Assembly: GCA_020348305.1 (NCBI GenBank)
Contig: CP070746.1
Span: 6,097,313-6,157,735, forward strand
Length of the DNA: 60,423 bases
From: Desulfobacterales bacterium
Lineage (GTDB): Bacteria; Desulfobacterota; Desulfobacteria; Desulfobacterales; JAHEIW01
Direction of reading: 5' to 3'
The notes under the pieces were generated by a model that saw only the letters and a program-made list of their open reading frames with translations, was not told where the DNA came from and made no database searches. Shown here in pieces: positions 16,883-25,971 of the stretch. The stretch's first letter is position 1, and each line of letters begins with the position of its first letter. The position numbers and the translations under genes were made by a program.

Positions 16883-17941
16883 ATGAAAAACATCAGAGTC
16901 GGCGTTGTCGGAGCAAAATTTGCGGCTGATATCCATTGCGATTCCTATTCAAGAAATGATCAGGCCGAGGTAGTCGCATTGGCCGATATAGCGGATGCCT
17001 CTGAATTGATGCATAAGTGGAATATCCCGGATTACCATAAAGATTACGCCGAGATGTTCAAAAGGGATGATATCGATCTTATTTCGGTTTGTGTCCCCAA
17101 CTTTTTACATCATGATGTGGCCATAGCCGCCGCAGATGCCGGCAAACATGTGGTTGTGGAAAAACCACTGGCCACCACCGTGGAAGATGCCAGAGAAATG
17201 GTGGTGGTCTGCGAGAAAAACGGCGTCAAATTGATGTATGCCGAGGATTGGTGCTTCAGCCCGGCGTTACGCCGGGCTGAAGAGATTATCAAAGAGGGCG
17301 GAATCGGTAAGGTATGCTTTATCAAAGCCAAGGAAGTTCACAACGGGACCCATTCCCCCTATGCAAAGGACAAAGATATGTGCGGCGGCGGCAGCTTCAT
17401 GCATCTGGGAATACATCCCATTGGTTGGCTGCTGTATCTTCTTGGAAAAGGGGAAAACCCCGTGGTGGAAGTGACCGGCAAAATGACCGGCGGGCTGGCC
17501 GAGAATTTCGTTCACGCGGAAAACGGCGGCGAAGATTTCGGCATGGGCATGATGCGCTTTAAAAACGGGGAGTTTGCCTTTGTCGAGGGCAACTATATCA
17601 CCGTCGGCGGCATGGATGATAAAGTTGAAATCTATGGAACCGAGGGTGTCCTCAAGGTGGACCTGACCTTCGGTTCGCCCATATCGTGTTATTCCGGACC
17701 GGGAATTTCTTATTCCATTGAAAAGACGGACCACAACCTGGGGTGGACCCGGCCGGCCGTCGATGAATTTCTTAATTTGGGATACGTTCCGGAATTGAAA
17801 TATTTCGTTGACTGCGTTCTGGGTAAGCACGATGTCTTTTACGGCGTCAACGGACAGGCGGCTGTCGCCTGTGTGGAGCTGGTCAAAGCGTTTTACGAAT
17901 CCAATCAAAAGAGAAAAACCATTTATGGGGAATGGCTCTAG
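16883..17941 (+). CDS. Gfo/Idh/MocA-family NAD(P)-dependent oxidoreductase
   Basis: 352 aa. Rossmann start VGVVGAKFAADIH, then VPNFLHHDVAIAAADAGKHVVVEKPLA with the EKP catalytic Lys near residue 95, and a C-terminal GFO_IDH_MocA_C domain with GGGSFMHLGIHPIGWLLYLLG (His of the active site). Substrates of the family are sugars, inositols, amino-sugars and sugar acids. The ATG follows GAGGGGG. 29 bp after the creatininase gene and 63 bp before the PreA-like gene, so one operon. A second, only distantly similar member is at 36639. Confidence 0.9.
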   Translation: MKNIRVGVVGAKFAADIHCDSYSRNDQAEVVALADIADASELMHKWNIPDYHKDYAEMFKRDDIDLISVCVPNFLHHDVAIAAADAGKHVVVEKPLATTVEDAREMVVVCEKNGVKLMYAEDWCFSPALRRAEEIIKEGGIGKVCFIKAKEVHNGTHSPYAKDKDMCGGGSFMHLGIHPIGWLLYLLGKGENPVVEVTGKMTGGLAENFVHAENGGEDFGMGMMRFKNGEFAFVEGNYITVGGMDDKVEIYGTEGVLKVDLTFGSPISCYSGPGISYSIEKTDHNLGWTRPAVDEFLNLGYVPELKYFVDCVLGKHDVFYGVNGQAAVACVELVKAFYESNQKRKTIYGEWL

Positions 17942-18004
17942 CGTCCATCCAGAAATGGCTCATTTTCTATTTGAGAATCAACTAGAGCAGGCGGGAGAAC
18001 TAAT

Positions 18005-19237
18005 ATGAATCCCGACGTCAAGGAAAGCGACTATTTAATGCCTCTGGAAGTGGCGGGTTTAGCGTTCAGAAACAATTTTGTGGTCGGCTCGGGGCCGGCC
18101 GTTAAAACGCTGGATATGATCAAAGAGATCGAGCGCTGGGGCTGGGGAGGAGCCAGCCTCAAACTGGCCATCGATCCCACTTACATCAGCAAGCCACCGA
18201 GATACCGCTGGCTGAAGAAGCATAAATATCACGCCTTTACGGCCGAAACCCGGCTTACCTTTGAAGAAGGACTCAGGCTCATGGAAAAGGCCCGCAAAGC
18301 GGTCAGCGAGTTGATCCTGTATGCCAACATGGCCTATGCCGGCGAACAGGGGGATGAGGGCTGGATCCGCATGGCCCAAAAATATGAAGCAGCCGGCGCC
18401 CATGTGATCGAACTGAATATGTGCTGCCCGAATATGTCGTTTAACGTCGAAAGCTCCGGAGGGCGAACCAGCGTGGTCTCAGGCGCCAGTGTCGGGTCCC
18501 AGCCGGATGTCGTGTCAAAAACCGCGGCTGCCATACAGGCGGCCGTGGACATTCCGGTATTTGTAAAGCTGACACCGGAGGGCGGCAAGATCGCCGATGT
18601 GGCCAAAGCCTGCTTTGACAAGGGAATTGTTAGTTCCGGTAGTACCGGCAACCGTCTGGCGATACCCGACTTCGACATCAACGATCCCGAGCAGGGCATT
18701 TGCCATTTGCAGGATGAACCGACTCTGGCCTGTTTTTCCGGGCCCTGGATAAAACCGCTGGCCCTGCGCGATGTATATGAAATGCGCGCGAAATGCGATC
18801 CTGAAAGCATGGTGATGGGCAGCGGTGGGATTGAAAAATGGACCGACGCCGTTCAAATGTTGATGTGTGGCGCGGACTTTGTCCAAATCTGCACCGGTGT
18901 GATGATCAAGGGCCCCAAAATATTGCCAAAAATTGTCAAAGGCATTCGGCAGTTTATGGCAGAAAAGGGTTACGGCAATTACAGGGATTTCCGGGGCATT
19001 GTCGTACCGCGGATCACCCCGACCGACCGGCTCACCCTCTACCGGGGCCATGCCGTAGTCGATGAAAAAAAGTGTACGGGATGCGCTATTTGTGCGGATA
19101 TCGGCCATTGCTATGCCATCACGATGGAAAATGAAAAGGCCCAAATAACCCTAGATGACTGCACCGGGTGCAGCACCTGCACCGATGTGTGTCCTGTTAA
19201 TGCTGTTTCCATGCGTAAGTTTGAGAGGATCGACTGA
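18005..19237 (+). CDS. PreA-like flavin/4Fe-4S dihydropyrimidine dehydrogenase homologue
   Basis: 410 aa. An FMN-binding dihydroorotate-dehydrogenase-like TIM barrel (residues 1-335; NMCCPNMSF near 138, VKLTPEGG near 180, GSGGIEKWTDAVQMLMCGAD near 270) is fused to a two-cluster ferredoxin tail: CTGCAICADIGHC and CTGCSTCTDVCP. That is the PreA architecture; PreA normally pairs with PreT, which supplies NAD(H), but no PreT is visible here. Aligned by eye with mammalian DPD, the catalytic-Cys loop ACGQDPE reads SVGSQPD, so the substrate may not be uracil/thymine. GGGAGAA precedes the ATG. Its ferredoxin tail could exchange electrons with the AOR encoded nearby. Confidence 0.85.
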   Translation: MNPDVKESDYLMPLEVAGLAFRNNFVVGSGPAVKTLDMIKEIERWGWGGASLKLAIDPTYISKPPRYRWLKKHKYHAFTAETRLTFEEGLRLMEKARKAVSELILYANMAYAGEQGDEGWIRMAQKYEAAGAHVIELNMCCPNMSFNVESSGGRTSVVSGASVGSQPDVVSKTAAAIQAAVDIPVFVKLTPEGGKIADVAKACFDKGIVSSGSTGNRLAIPDFDINDPEQGICHLQDEPTLACFSGPWIKPLALRDVYEMRAKCDPESMVMGSGGIEKWTDAVQMLMCGADFVQICTGVMIKGPKILPKIVKGIRQFMAEKGYGNYRDFRGIVVPRITPTDRLTLYRGHAVVDEKKCTGCAICADIGHCYAITMENEKAQITLDDCTGCSTCTDVCPVNAVSMRKFERID

Positions 19238-19446
19238 CTTTGGCAGCGGATTGATACCGCAGAGATGTGCTAAAAACAGACAAGCAGGTTGTTCCCATTT
19301 TGCTTTGACAGTTGCTTTTTGCAGTTGCTAAGCAGAACAAACTGGATCCACTCAACCGCGCAAAAAAAATCTATTTCATGTCGGTTAATTAAACTTGTAA
19401 CCTCATTAATAACTCGTAGACAAAAATTATTAAAAGGAGTAGACAA

Positions 19447-20124
19447 ATGGCCCAGTTCAGCAAATTGGAAGTATTAACGGCAATGGAGGCGACCGGATTG
19501 ATCCCTGTATTTTATAACAAAGATTTTGAGGTCGCTACTGAAATTGTGAAAGCGTGCATTCGCGGCGGCGCTAAAATTGTCGAATTTACCAATCGGGGAG
19601 ATTATGCTTATCAAGTATTTGGCAAACTGTCCCAATATTTTTCAGAAAGCGATGAAGAGGTTATTTTAGGGATTGGTTCGGTGATAGATCCTTATACGGC
19701 TGCACTATACATCAACAATGGCGCCAATTTTATCGTTGGGCCGGTCTTGAATCAGGAAGTTGCCAAAATCTGCAACCGACGTCAGATTCCCTATTCTCCC
19801 GGCTGCGGCACTGCCAGCGAAATTTCGTTAGCCAACGAAATCGGATGTGACATTGTCAAGATATTCCCCGGAGGACTTGTAGGCGGCCCCAGTTTCGCAA
19901 AAGCCGTCATGGCCCCCTGCCCGTGGTTCAAGCTCATGCCCACCGGCGGTGTCAGTCCAACGGAAGAATCCCTGAGTGCCTGGTTTGAGGCCGGCGTTGC
20001 CTGCGTTGGGATGGGATCCAAACTGATCACCAAAGATCTGGTGGCCGCCAAAGACTGGAAGGGTATTGAAGAAAATGTTCGTCAAGCACTTGCCATCATA
20101 AAAGAAGTCAGGAACAAAAAGTGA
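19447..20124 (+). CDS. KDPG/KHG-type (Eda-like) aldolase
   Basis: 225 aa class I aldolase. The Schiff-base Lys is in CDIVKIFPGG (K138) and the general-base Glu in VEFTNRG (E46); GTASEISLA and PTGGVSPTEE are also typical. It cleaves 2-keto-3-deoxy sugar acids, phosphorylated or not, to pyruvate plus an aldehyde. AAAAGGAG precedes the ATG. The 19238-19446 gap has no other recognisable feature, so the gene may have its own promoter. With the AOR gene 108 bp downstream, the aldehyde product (glyceraldehyde or its phosphate) could be oxidised directly with ferredoxin. Confidence 0.9.
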   Translation: MAQFSKLEVLTAMEATGLIPVFYNKDFEVATEIVKACIRGGAKIVEFTNRGDYAYQVFGKLSQYFSESDEEVILGIGSVIDPYTAALYINNGANFIVGPVLNQEVAKICNRRQIPYSPGCGTASEISLANEIGCDIVKIFPGGLVGGPSFAKAVMAPCPWFKLMPTGGVSPTEESLSAWFEAGVACVGMGSKLITKDLVAAKDWKGIEENVRQALAIIKEVRNKK

Positions 20125-20169
20125 AATCTTTTTAAATTTTAGGTCTTGCGCTCCATCGGCACAATAATT

Positions 20170-20181
20170 TAATACGTATTA
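20170..20181. promoter_or_regulatory. Perfect 12-bp palindrome upstream of AOR
   Basis: TAATACGTATTA, a perfect even dyad 52 bp before the AOR ATG. It shares the ATACGTAT core with the palindrome at 7250-7268 but has no flanking TTCC/GGAA arms. It may be an operator; no clear -35/-10 pair is visible around it. Confidence 0.35.
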
Positions 20182-20232
20182 GCCGAACTTCCTGCAAATT
20201 TGAATTCAAACATTGTTCAATGGAGGTTTAAA

Positions 20233-22095
20233 ATGGCAAATGGTTATATGAATAAGATGCTGTTCGTAAATCTTTTAGATGGCTCAATGAACGTCGAGCA
20301 ACCCAGCGAGGATCTTCTTAAAAAATTCATTGGCGGTTATGGGGTCGGTGCTCGCATTTTGTTTGACCGCATGAAGCCGGGAGTTGATCCCTTGGGAGCG
20401 GAAAACATATTAGGATTTATTACCGGCCCCATGACGGGAACCAAAGCTCAAATCGGTTCACGCTACACAGTGGTTGCAAAATCACCCCTGACCCATACCT
20501 GGGGGGATGCGAACAGCGGTGGCTGGTTTGGCCCAAAGATGAAACATTCGGGTTTTGACGCGATCTTTTTCGAGGGTATTGCACAAAAGCCGGTTTATTT
20601 GGTGCTTAAAGACGGCCAAGCTGAGATCAAGGATGCAGGTCAACTTTGGGGGTTGGATACCTTCCAGATCGAGGATGTTCTCAAAGAAGAATACGGCCAA
20701 GACGCCGAAATCGCCTGCATTGGACCAGCGAGTGAAAAACTCTCGCTTATCTCCGGGGTTGTCTGCAACAAAGGCCGGCTGGCAGCCAGATCTGGATTAG
20801 GTGCCGTCATGGGATCCAAGCGCCTAAAGGCGATCGTAGCGTTGGGCGGATTAACCGTGCCTGTAACGCATCCGGAGGGCTTAAGCAATCTCAGCAAGGA
20901 ATACATTAAAACCCAGAGTGTCTTCGCGGATTTATACAAGTCAGCGGGGACACCGGGCCTTGTCGAAGGATCGGCCCAGAGCGGTGATATGCCAACCAAG
21001 AATTGGCAAAGCGCTGTCGCCGTGGAAGGCCTTGACTTAAATAAGTTTCGCGGGGAGGCGGTGATTGAACGGCAGGCCAAGAAGTGGGGTTGCTGGAAAT
21101 GCTCGCTGGCCTGCGGTGGCGTCATGCAAAGCGTCTATGAAGAGGGTAGAGAAATTCACAGCCACAAACCCGAGTATGAGACGATCGCAGCGTTCGGTCC
21201 AATGTGCAATAACGACGACCTCGAAACGATCATCAAAGGCGGAGACATTTGTAATCTTTATGGTCTCGATACCATTTCTGCCGGAGCAACGATTGGCTTT
21301 GCGATGGATCTTTATGACCGAAGTATCATTACAAAAGAGCAGACAGGAGTCGACCTGTCCTGGGGCAATGCCGATGGAATCGTCGAAATGCTCGAATTGC
21401 TGGGTAAGCGCGAGGGCTTCGGCGATGTGCTGGCGGATGGTGTCAGAGTTGCTGCTGAAAAAATCGGAAAGAATGCAGCTGAATTTGCCTATCATGTGCA
21501 GGGCCAAGAATTGCCCATGCATGATCCGAAGTACTTCCCGGGTTTGGCGATTGGTTATCACCTTGACGACACCCCCGGACGCCATATGCATAACAATGGA
21601 TGGGCGGTGATTTGTCCGCCCGAATGGCTGAGTGGAATAGGGGTGGAGAATGCCGATATCTCAGCTTACAAGGGCCAGGGCAAGAACTATATGATTCTTT
21701 CGGCGATGAGCCACTTCGTGAATGCAACCGGGTTATGTCAGTTTGGTTGGTGGTCCAACGATCCTTCCTATTTATATAAATTCATGAATGCCGTCACAGG
21801 CTGGGAGTGTGATCAAGTGGAAGCCCAAAAAGCCGGTGAACGCATTGCCAACATTCGTCACGCCTTCAATCTGCGCGAGGGGCATAATCCGCGCGCCTGG
21901 GCCTATCCCGGGGTGATGATCGGAGATCCGTCGATGGGTATCGGCCCGCTTGCCGACGTGACTGTAGATCTTGAAACCATGGAGCGTGAATGGCTTGAAG
22001 CGTATCATTGGGATGTAGAAACAACCAAGCCGAGTCCTGAGCATCTGAAAGACATAGGTATACCGGAATTGACTAAAGAGCTTGGACTGAGCTAG
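20233..22095 (+). CDS. Aldehyde:ferredoxin oxidoreductase (tungsten/molybdopterin AOR family)
   Basis: About 620 aa, full length. The N-terminal AFOR_N domain begins near residue 7 (LFVNLLDGS; GGYGVGARIL); the 4Fe-4S ligands C-x2-C-x3-C are in WGCWKCSLACGG near residue 287 and the fourth Cys in ATGLCQFG near 502. The pterin region DDTPGRHMHNNG is visible. It oxidises aldehydes to acids and reduces ferredoxin, anaerobically, in the cytoplasm. The ATG at 20233 has GGAGG; the longer frame from 20200 does not. Downstream of the KDPG-type aldolase and upstream of the GMC gene. Physiological substrate unknown; glyceraldehyde or an aldose-derived aldehyde fits the context. Confidence 0.93.
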   Translation: MANGYMNKMLFVNLLDGSMNVEQPSEDLLKKFIGGYGVGARILFDRMKPGVDPLGAENILGFITGPMTGTKAQIGSRYTVVAKSPLTHTWGDANSGGWFGPKMKHSGFDAIFFEGIAQKPVYLVLKDGQAEIKDAGQLWGLDTFQIEDVLKEEYGQDAEIACIGPASEKLSLISGVVCNKGRLAARSGLGAVMGSKRLKAIVALGGLTVPVTHPEGLSNLSKEYIKTQSVFADLYKSAGTPGLVEGSAQSGDMPTKNWQSAVAVEGLDLNKFRGEAVIERQAKKWGCWKCSLACGGVMQSVYEEGREIHSHKPEYETIAAFGPMCNNDDLETIIKGGDICNLYGLDTISAGATIGFAMDLYDRSIITKEQTGVDLSWGNADGIVEMLELLGKREGFGDVLADGVRVAAEKIGKNAAEFAYHVQGQELPMHDPKYFPGLAIGYHLDDTPGRHMHNNGWAVICPPEWLSGIGVENADISAYKGQGKNYMILSAMSHFVNATGLCQFGWWSNDPSYLYKFMNAVTGWECDQVEAQKAGERIANIRHAFNLREGHNPRAWAYPGVMIGDPSMGIGPLADVTVDLETMEREWLEAYHWDVETTKPSPEHLKDIGIPELTKELGLS

Positions 22096-22152
22096 GATTC
22101 GTTTTAATCTACAGATGAAGCTGCAATTCATTAGCTAATGGAGGGAGTAGGT

Positions 22153-23703
22153 ATGTCCGAAGAAATCTATGATTTCTGCATTGTCGGTGTTGGTGCATGT
22201 GGTGGTATGTTAGCCAAAGAGCTTTCGGAAAAAGGGTTTTCCGTTGTCGGCCTCGATGCTGGCGCGCGATACAACCTCAAGACGGATATCGTCAATGACG
22301 AAGCAGAAATGCTGAAGCTTTTTTGGAATGAGCCACGAACATATGCCGGTAAAGATCCGATTCATATTATGTCCGGATTTGGCATCGGCGGAGGTACCCT
22401 GGTATGGTGCGGCGTTACGCCGCGATTCCACGATTCAGATTTTCGGAGCCGCAGCCTCGATGGAGTAGGCGTCGATTGGCCGATATCCTATAAAGATCTA
22501 GCACCATACTATGATCGCGTAGAGCGGGATTTCGGTGTCTCCGGCAACCATTTAGAGAACCCGTTTGAGATCCCGCGCGGACCCTTTCCCATGCCGGCGA
22601 TTGAATGGAGCTGGGCCAATCAAATTCTGGCAAAAGGTGTTGAAAAAGTAGGAGCCAAACCCTTGCACGGACCCTTGGCGATTACATCTCAGCCCTACCG
22701 CGGGCGAGAAGAGTGCGTCAAGTGTGGATTCTGTATTTCCGGATGCCCAAGTACTGCCAAAAGCTGTACGCTGACGGGATTTATTCCGGAAGCAGAAGCC
22801 AACGGTGCAAAGATCTGGCCGGAATCGTTTGTGTATAATATCACTTATGATGCTAAAAAGAATCGTGTGACCGGGGTAGAGTATTATGATGAGAGTCTGA
22901 AGGAACACCGTGTCCTTGCAAAGGCTGTTATTGTGACGGCCCATCCCATGGAAACGACGAGACTTCTTTTGCTTTCGGCCAACAATACCTTTCCTGATGG
23001 TTTGTCCAACTCCAGCGGCTTAGTTGGAAAGAACTATATGGGCCACTGGGTCGCTTCTGTTTACGGTATCTTTGAAGAGAAGATGAACGCCTTCAAGGGC
23101 CCGGTTATGGGCAACCTGATTGTGCAGGACTGGTATGAGACAAATCCAAAACACGATTTTGCCCGCGGTTATACGCTGGAAGATTTTCTGCCACACCCCT
23201 ATTACTATGGAGTTGCCGGACCTGCTTTTTGGGGGCAGGAACTCAAGGACATGATCAAGCGCTATGACCGCACCCATGGCTGGTGGATCTGTGGTGAGGG
23301 ACTGCCGAACGAAAACAATACGATTACACTGGATCCGGTGGTAAAGGATCACCGCGGCCTACCTGTAGCCAGACTAACCCACGAGTGGAGAGATAATGAT
23401 AAGAAAGCAAGGGAGCATGCCAAGCAGATGTCGGTAGCTACACTTGAAGCGGCGGGTGCCACAAAGGTCTATGTCGGCAAGGATATGGCCGCTCACCCCA
23501 TGGGCACCGTCCGCATGGGAAATGATCCGCGTAAGGCAGTAGTCAATTCTTATTGTCAGTCGTACGATATCCCTAATTTGTTTATCTGCGATTCGAGCGT
23601 GTTCGTGACCGGCGGAGGCACGAACCAAACCTTGACTGCCATGGCAATAGCAAGCCGCAGTGGGGATTACATGACGGAATCGGCCGTCCGTGGTGATCTG
23701 TAA
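22153..23703 (+). CDS. GMC-family oxidoreductase with iron-sulfur motif
   Basis: About 516 aa flavoprotein. FAD-binding VGVGACGGMLAKEL near the N-terminus, a ferredoxin-like insertion ECVKCGFCISGCPSTAKSC near residue 187 (C-x2-C-x2-C-x3-C-P), and the C-terminal AHPMGTVRMG / GGGTNQTLTAMAIA blocks with the active-site His and Asn. GMC members oxidise alcohols or sugars at C1-C3. Start at 22153 has GGAGGGAGTAGGT. There is no signal peptide. It is followed by an SRPBCC gene and a gluconate-2-dehydrogenase-subunit-3-like gene, which usually partners GMC dehydrogenases; the usual cytochrome c subunit is absent. The Fe-S motif suggests electrons leave through an iron-sulfur centre. Confidence 0.9.
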   Translation: MSEEIYDFCIVGVGACGGMLAKELSEKGFSVVGLDAGARYNLKTDIVNDEAEMLKLFWNEPRTYAGKDPIHIMSGFGIGGGTLVWCGVTPRFHDSDFRSRSLDGVGVDWPISYKDLAPYYDRVERDFGVSGNHLENPFEIPRGPFPMPAIEWSWANQILAKGVEKVGAKPLHGPLAITSQPYRGREECVKCGFCISGCPSTAKSCTLTGFIPEAEANGAKIWPESFVYNITYDAKKNRVTGVEYYDESLKEHRVLAKAVIVTAHPMETTRLLLLSANNTFPDGLSNSSGLVGKNYMGHWVASVYGIFEEKMNAFKGPVMGNLIVQDWYETNPKHDFARGYTLEDFLPHPYYYGVAGPAFWGQELKDMIKRYDRTHGWWICGEGLPNENNTITLDPVVKDHRGLPVARLTHEWRDNDKKAREHAKQMSVATLEAAGATKVYVGKDMAAHPMGTVRMGNDPRKAVVNSYCQSYDIPNLFICDSSVFVTGGGTNQTLTAMAIASRSGDYMTESAVRGDL

Positions 23704-23742
23704 GATCTCCAGTTTCCTTTTCATAAGGGTGGAATTTATACA

Positions 23743-24195
23743 ATGTGGGAGATTAAAGGAGACGAGTTCAACTTCAGCGAAACAGCGGATATTAACGCGC
23801 CCGTTTCAATCGTGTACGAGACGGCAGCAGGGGTTGATAAATATGACCGGTTTCTGACCGATGTGATAACCGCCAAGATGGAGAGTGAGGATATTTGCCG
23901 CATGATTGTTCGCGCAGGCCCCTTGCGGGTGGATGTTGCCACGAAAGTCACATATGAGAAGAATAGGCGTATTGATTTTGTGATGGTCGATGGACCACCG
24001 TTAAAGCGGCTGGCGGGCACCTGGATTGTCGCGCCAAATATGGATGGCAGCACCAACGTCACGTTTAAGGTCAATATTAAAGCCGGCCGGGCTGGAAAAT
24101 GGTTATTGAAAACGGCCTCGCGGTATATGGAACGCAAAGGTGCAGCTCTCGTTGAAGCATTCCGCCAGCAAATCCTGAAGGAATCTCAGACATGA
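23743..24195 (+). CDS. SRPBCC/START-like ligand-binding protein
   Basis: 150 aa with the helix-grip pattern of Coq10/polyketide-cyclase-like proteins: an initial strand, ADINAPVSIVYETAAGVDKYDRFL, alternating strands, then a long C-terminal helix (AALVEAFRQQIL). Members bind hydrophobic ligands or assist assembly of redox enzymes (for example CoxG). It is inserted between the GMC large subunit and its putative small subunit, 39 bp after the former and 73 bp before the latter, so it may act in assembly or in delivering a substrate or cofactor. No signal peptide. Confidence 0.75.
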   Translation: MWEIKGDEFNFSETADINAPVSIVYETAAGVDKYDRFLTDVITAKMESEDICRMIVRAGPLRVDVATKVTYEKNRRIDFVMVDGPPLKRLAGTWIVAPNMDGSTNVTFKVNIKAGRAGKWLLKTASRYMERKGAALVEAFRQQILKESQT

Positions 24196-24268
24196 GAAAG
24201 CGCATCTTAATCATCGCTTAAAAACAAGACATATTCAAAGCAAAAAGAAATGCGTATGGAGGGAGCCA

Positions 24269-24721
24269 ATGAGCGAGAAAGCAACCTTGACGGACGAACA
24301 ACGAGAGATGCTTGAGATCCTTGCAGAAATGATCATACCGGTGGACGATTTTGATGACGGTCTGAAGGCAGCGGGGTTTGCCGGCATTATGGAAACCCGC
24401 AATATGTATCAATCATGGACGGCTCAGCTTTATGATGTCGGATTGAAAGGCATTGACCAGATAAGCAATGATCTCTTCAGCAAAAACTTTCTGGCGCTCG
24501 GTGGCAAAGAGCGCGCTGCGGTGCTGGATGCGCTGGCCTCTGAGAATCCACCGGGAACTGTTTGGACCGAGCAGGAAAGTGCGTCGAGATTTTTCACGCA
24601 CCTGTGTATGGATGCATGTTTTGTGTATTGTACCAATGAAGAAGTGTGGGAGCGTATCGGTTTTCCCGGGTCGATTTTCGAAAAGGGCGGCTACCCCGAT
24701 TTTGCCGACCCGCAGGAATAA
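24269..24721 (+). CDS. Gluconate 2-dehydrogenase subunit 3-like protein
   Basis: 150 aa helical protein. The opening LTDEQREMLEILAEMIIPVDD and the later GTVWTEQESASRFFTHLCMDACFVYC, GFPGSIFEKGGYPDF pattern are those of the Gluconate_2-dh3 family, small subunits of membrane-linked GMC dehydrogenases. Those usually carry a Tat signal that exports the large subunit; here the protein starts directly with MSEKATLT and has none, so the complex is predicted to stay in the cytoplasm. GGAGGGAGCC precedes the ATG. Last gene of the GMC module. Confidence 0.8.
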   Translation: MSEKATLTDEQREMLEILAEMIIPVDDFDDGLKAAGFAGIMETRNMYQSWTAQLYDVGLKGIDQISNDLFSKNFLALGGKERAAVLDALASENPPGTVWTEQESASRFFTHLCMDACFVYCTNEEVWERIGFPGSIFEKGGYPDFADPQE

Positions 24722-24868
24722 AATCAACCCCGGTTGATCGAAGGTAGATGATTTGAGAGCAATTCGCTGGTTGACGCTGATCTTCCGATTGGAACATATT
24801 TTTGATAATTACTCTAATTAAACGGCAACAATTCGTCGACGGATAGGAAAAGGCCGGAAGGACGCGGG

Positions 24869-25831
24869 ATGAAAGCAGAAGAATCAAGTCTGCGTGGAGA
24901 TACATTCAGCATCCTGGAAAGGGGCGGAATTTACATTGCTCTGGTTTTGGTGCTCGTCTCGGCTGCCATACTTTCGCCGGCGTTTTTCAAACCCAGTAAT
25001 CTTTTCAACGTCTTAAGAGGAGCTGCCCCTCTGGGAATCGTGGCCGTCGGACAGACGATTGTTATGCTTGGCGGCGGGATTGATCTTTCTTTAGCCGGAG
25101 TCATGGCGTTGACGACGGTCGTGGTCGCTGACATCACTCAAGGTCAAAATATCAGCCTAGTCCCTGCCCTTGCCTTGGTGTTTGGCATCGGTATTGCGGT
25201 GGGTTTTCTGAATGGATTGCTGGTCACAAAACGGCGGGTACCCCCCTTTATCGCTACATTGGGCGTCGCCATTTTGTTGGAGGGTGTGCGTTTCGTTTAC
25301 ACCAAGGCGGCACCAAGCGGGAGTATTCCTCCGTTGGTACGTTTCTTTGCGAATGAGGCAGTTGGGCCGGTGCCAACCAATTTGATCATTTTTTTCTTGG
25401 TCGTCGCGGGTTTTTTGTTCGTAACTCACAAAAGACCCTTTGGCCGACACATTTATTCAACGGGCGCAAATAGAGAGGTTGCCCGGCTATCCGGAATTGA
25501 TGTCGACCGCGTGACCCTTTTGACCTACGTGATTTGCAGTACGCTGGCAGTATTGGGTGGCTTGGTCCTGGCGGGTTTCATTGGCTATGCAGATAACTAT
25601 TTAGGGCGCGGTTATGAGCTTGACTCGATTGCAGCGGTCGTCATCGGAGGCACCAGCTTCGCCGGCGGTTCAGGAGGAATCGGTGGAACTGTCGTTGGCG
25701 TCTTACTCTTAACGATGCTCTTCAATATTGTTCTATTGCTGAGTTTACCCATAGAGTATCAGTTGGTCGTAAAAGGTGCCGTAATTATTGCTGCTGTGGC
25801 CTTGTATTCATTTCGGACCAATCGAAACTGA
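24869..25831 (+). CDS. CUT2 (ribose-type) ABC permease, system 1, first subunit
   Basis: 320 aa RbsC-family membrane protein. Family motifs: SPAFFKPSNLFNVLR, VGQTIVMLGGGIDLS, RPFGRHIYSTGANREVARLSGI, and the late GRGYELDSIAAVVIGGTSFAGG. GGAAGGACGCGGG precedes the ATG. The gene order is permease, binding protein, ATPase, second permease; two different permeases suggest a heterodimeric channel, unlike classic homodimeric RbsC. The equivalent in system 2 is at 39649. Confidence 0.92.
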   Translation: MKAEESSLRGDTFSILERGGIYIALVLVLVSAAILSPAFFKPSNLFNVLRGAAPLGIVAVGQTIVMLGGGIDLSLAGVMALTTVVVADITQGQNISLVPALALVFGIGIAVGFLNGLLVTKRRVPPFIATLGVAILLEGVRFVYTKAAPSGSIPPLVRFFANEAVGPVPTNLIIFFLVVAGFLFVTHKRPFGRHIYSTGANREVARLSGIDVDRVTLLTYVICSTLAVLGGLVLAGFIGYADNYLGRGYELDSIAAVVIGGTSFAGGSGGIGGTVVGVLLLTMLFNIVLLLSLPIEYQLVVKGAVIIAAVALYSFRTNRN

Positions 25832-25971
25832 CGTCCGATGTCATACCATCATAGAAAGGAGGTGGAAAAAAATAGTACTCGGCTATCGATGGTGTTGGAG
25901 CCTTCACAGATAGCTCGAAGTGCAGATCCTTCACCATGTTGCCCCTTAAAGAAAAATAGGAGGTACAGGCG

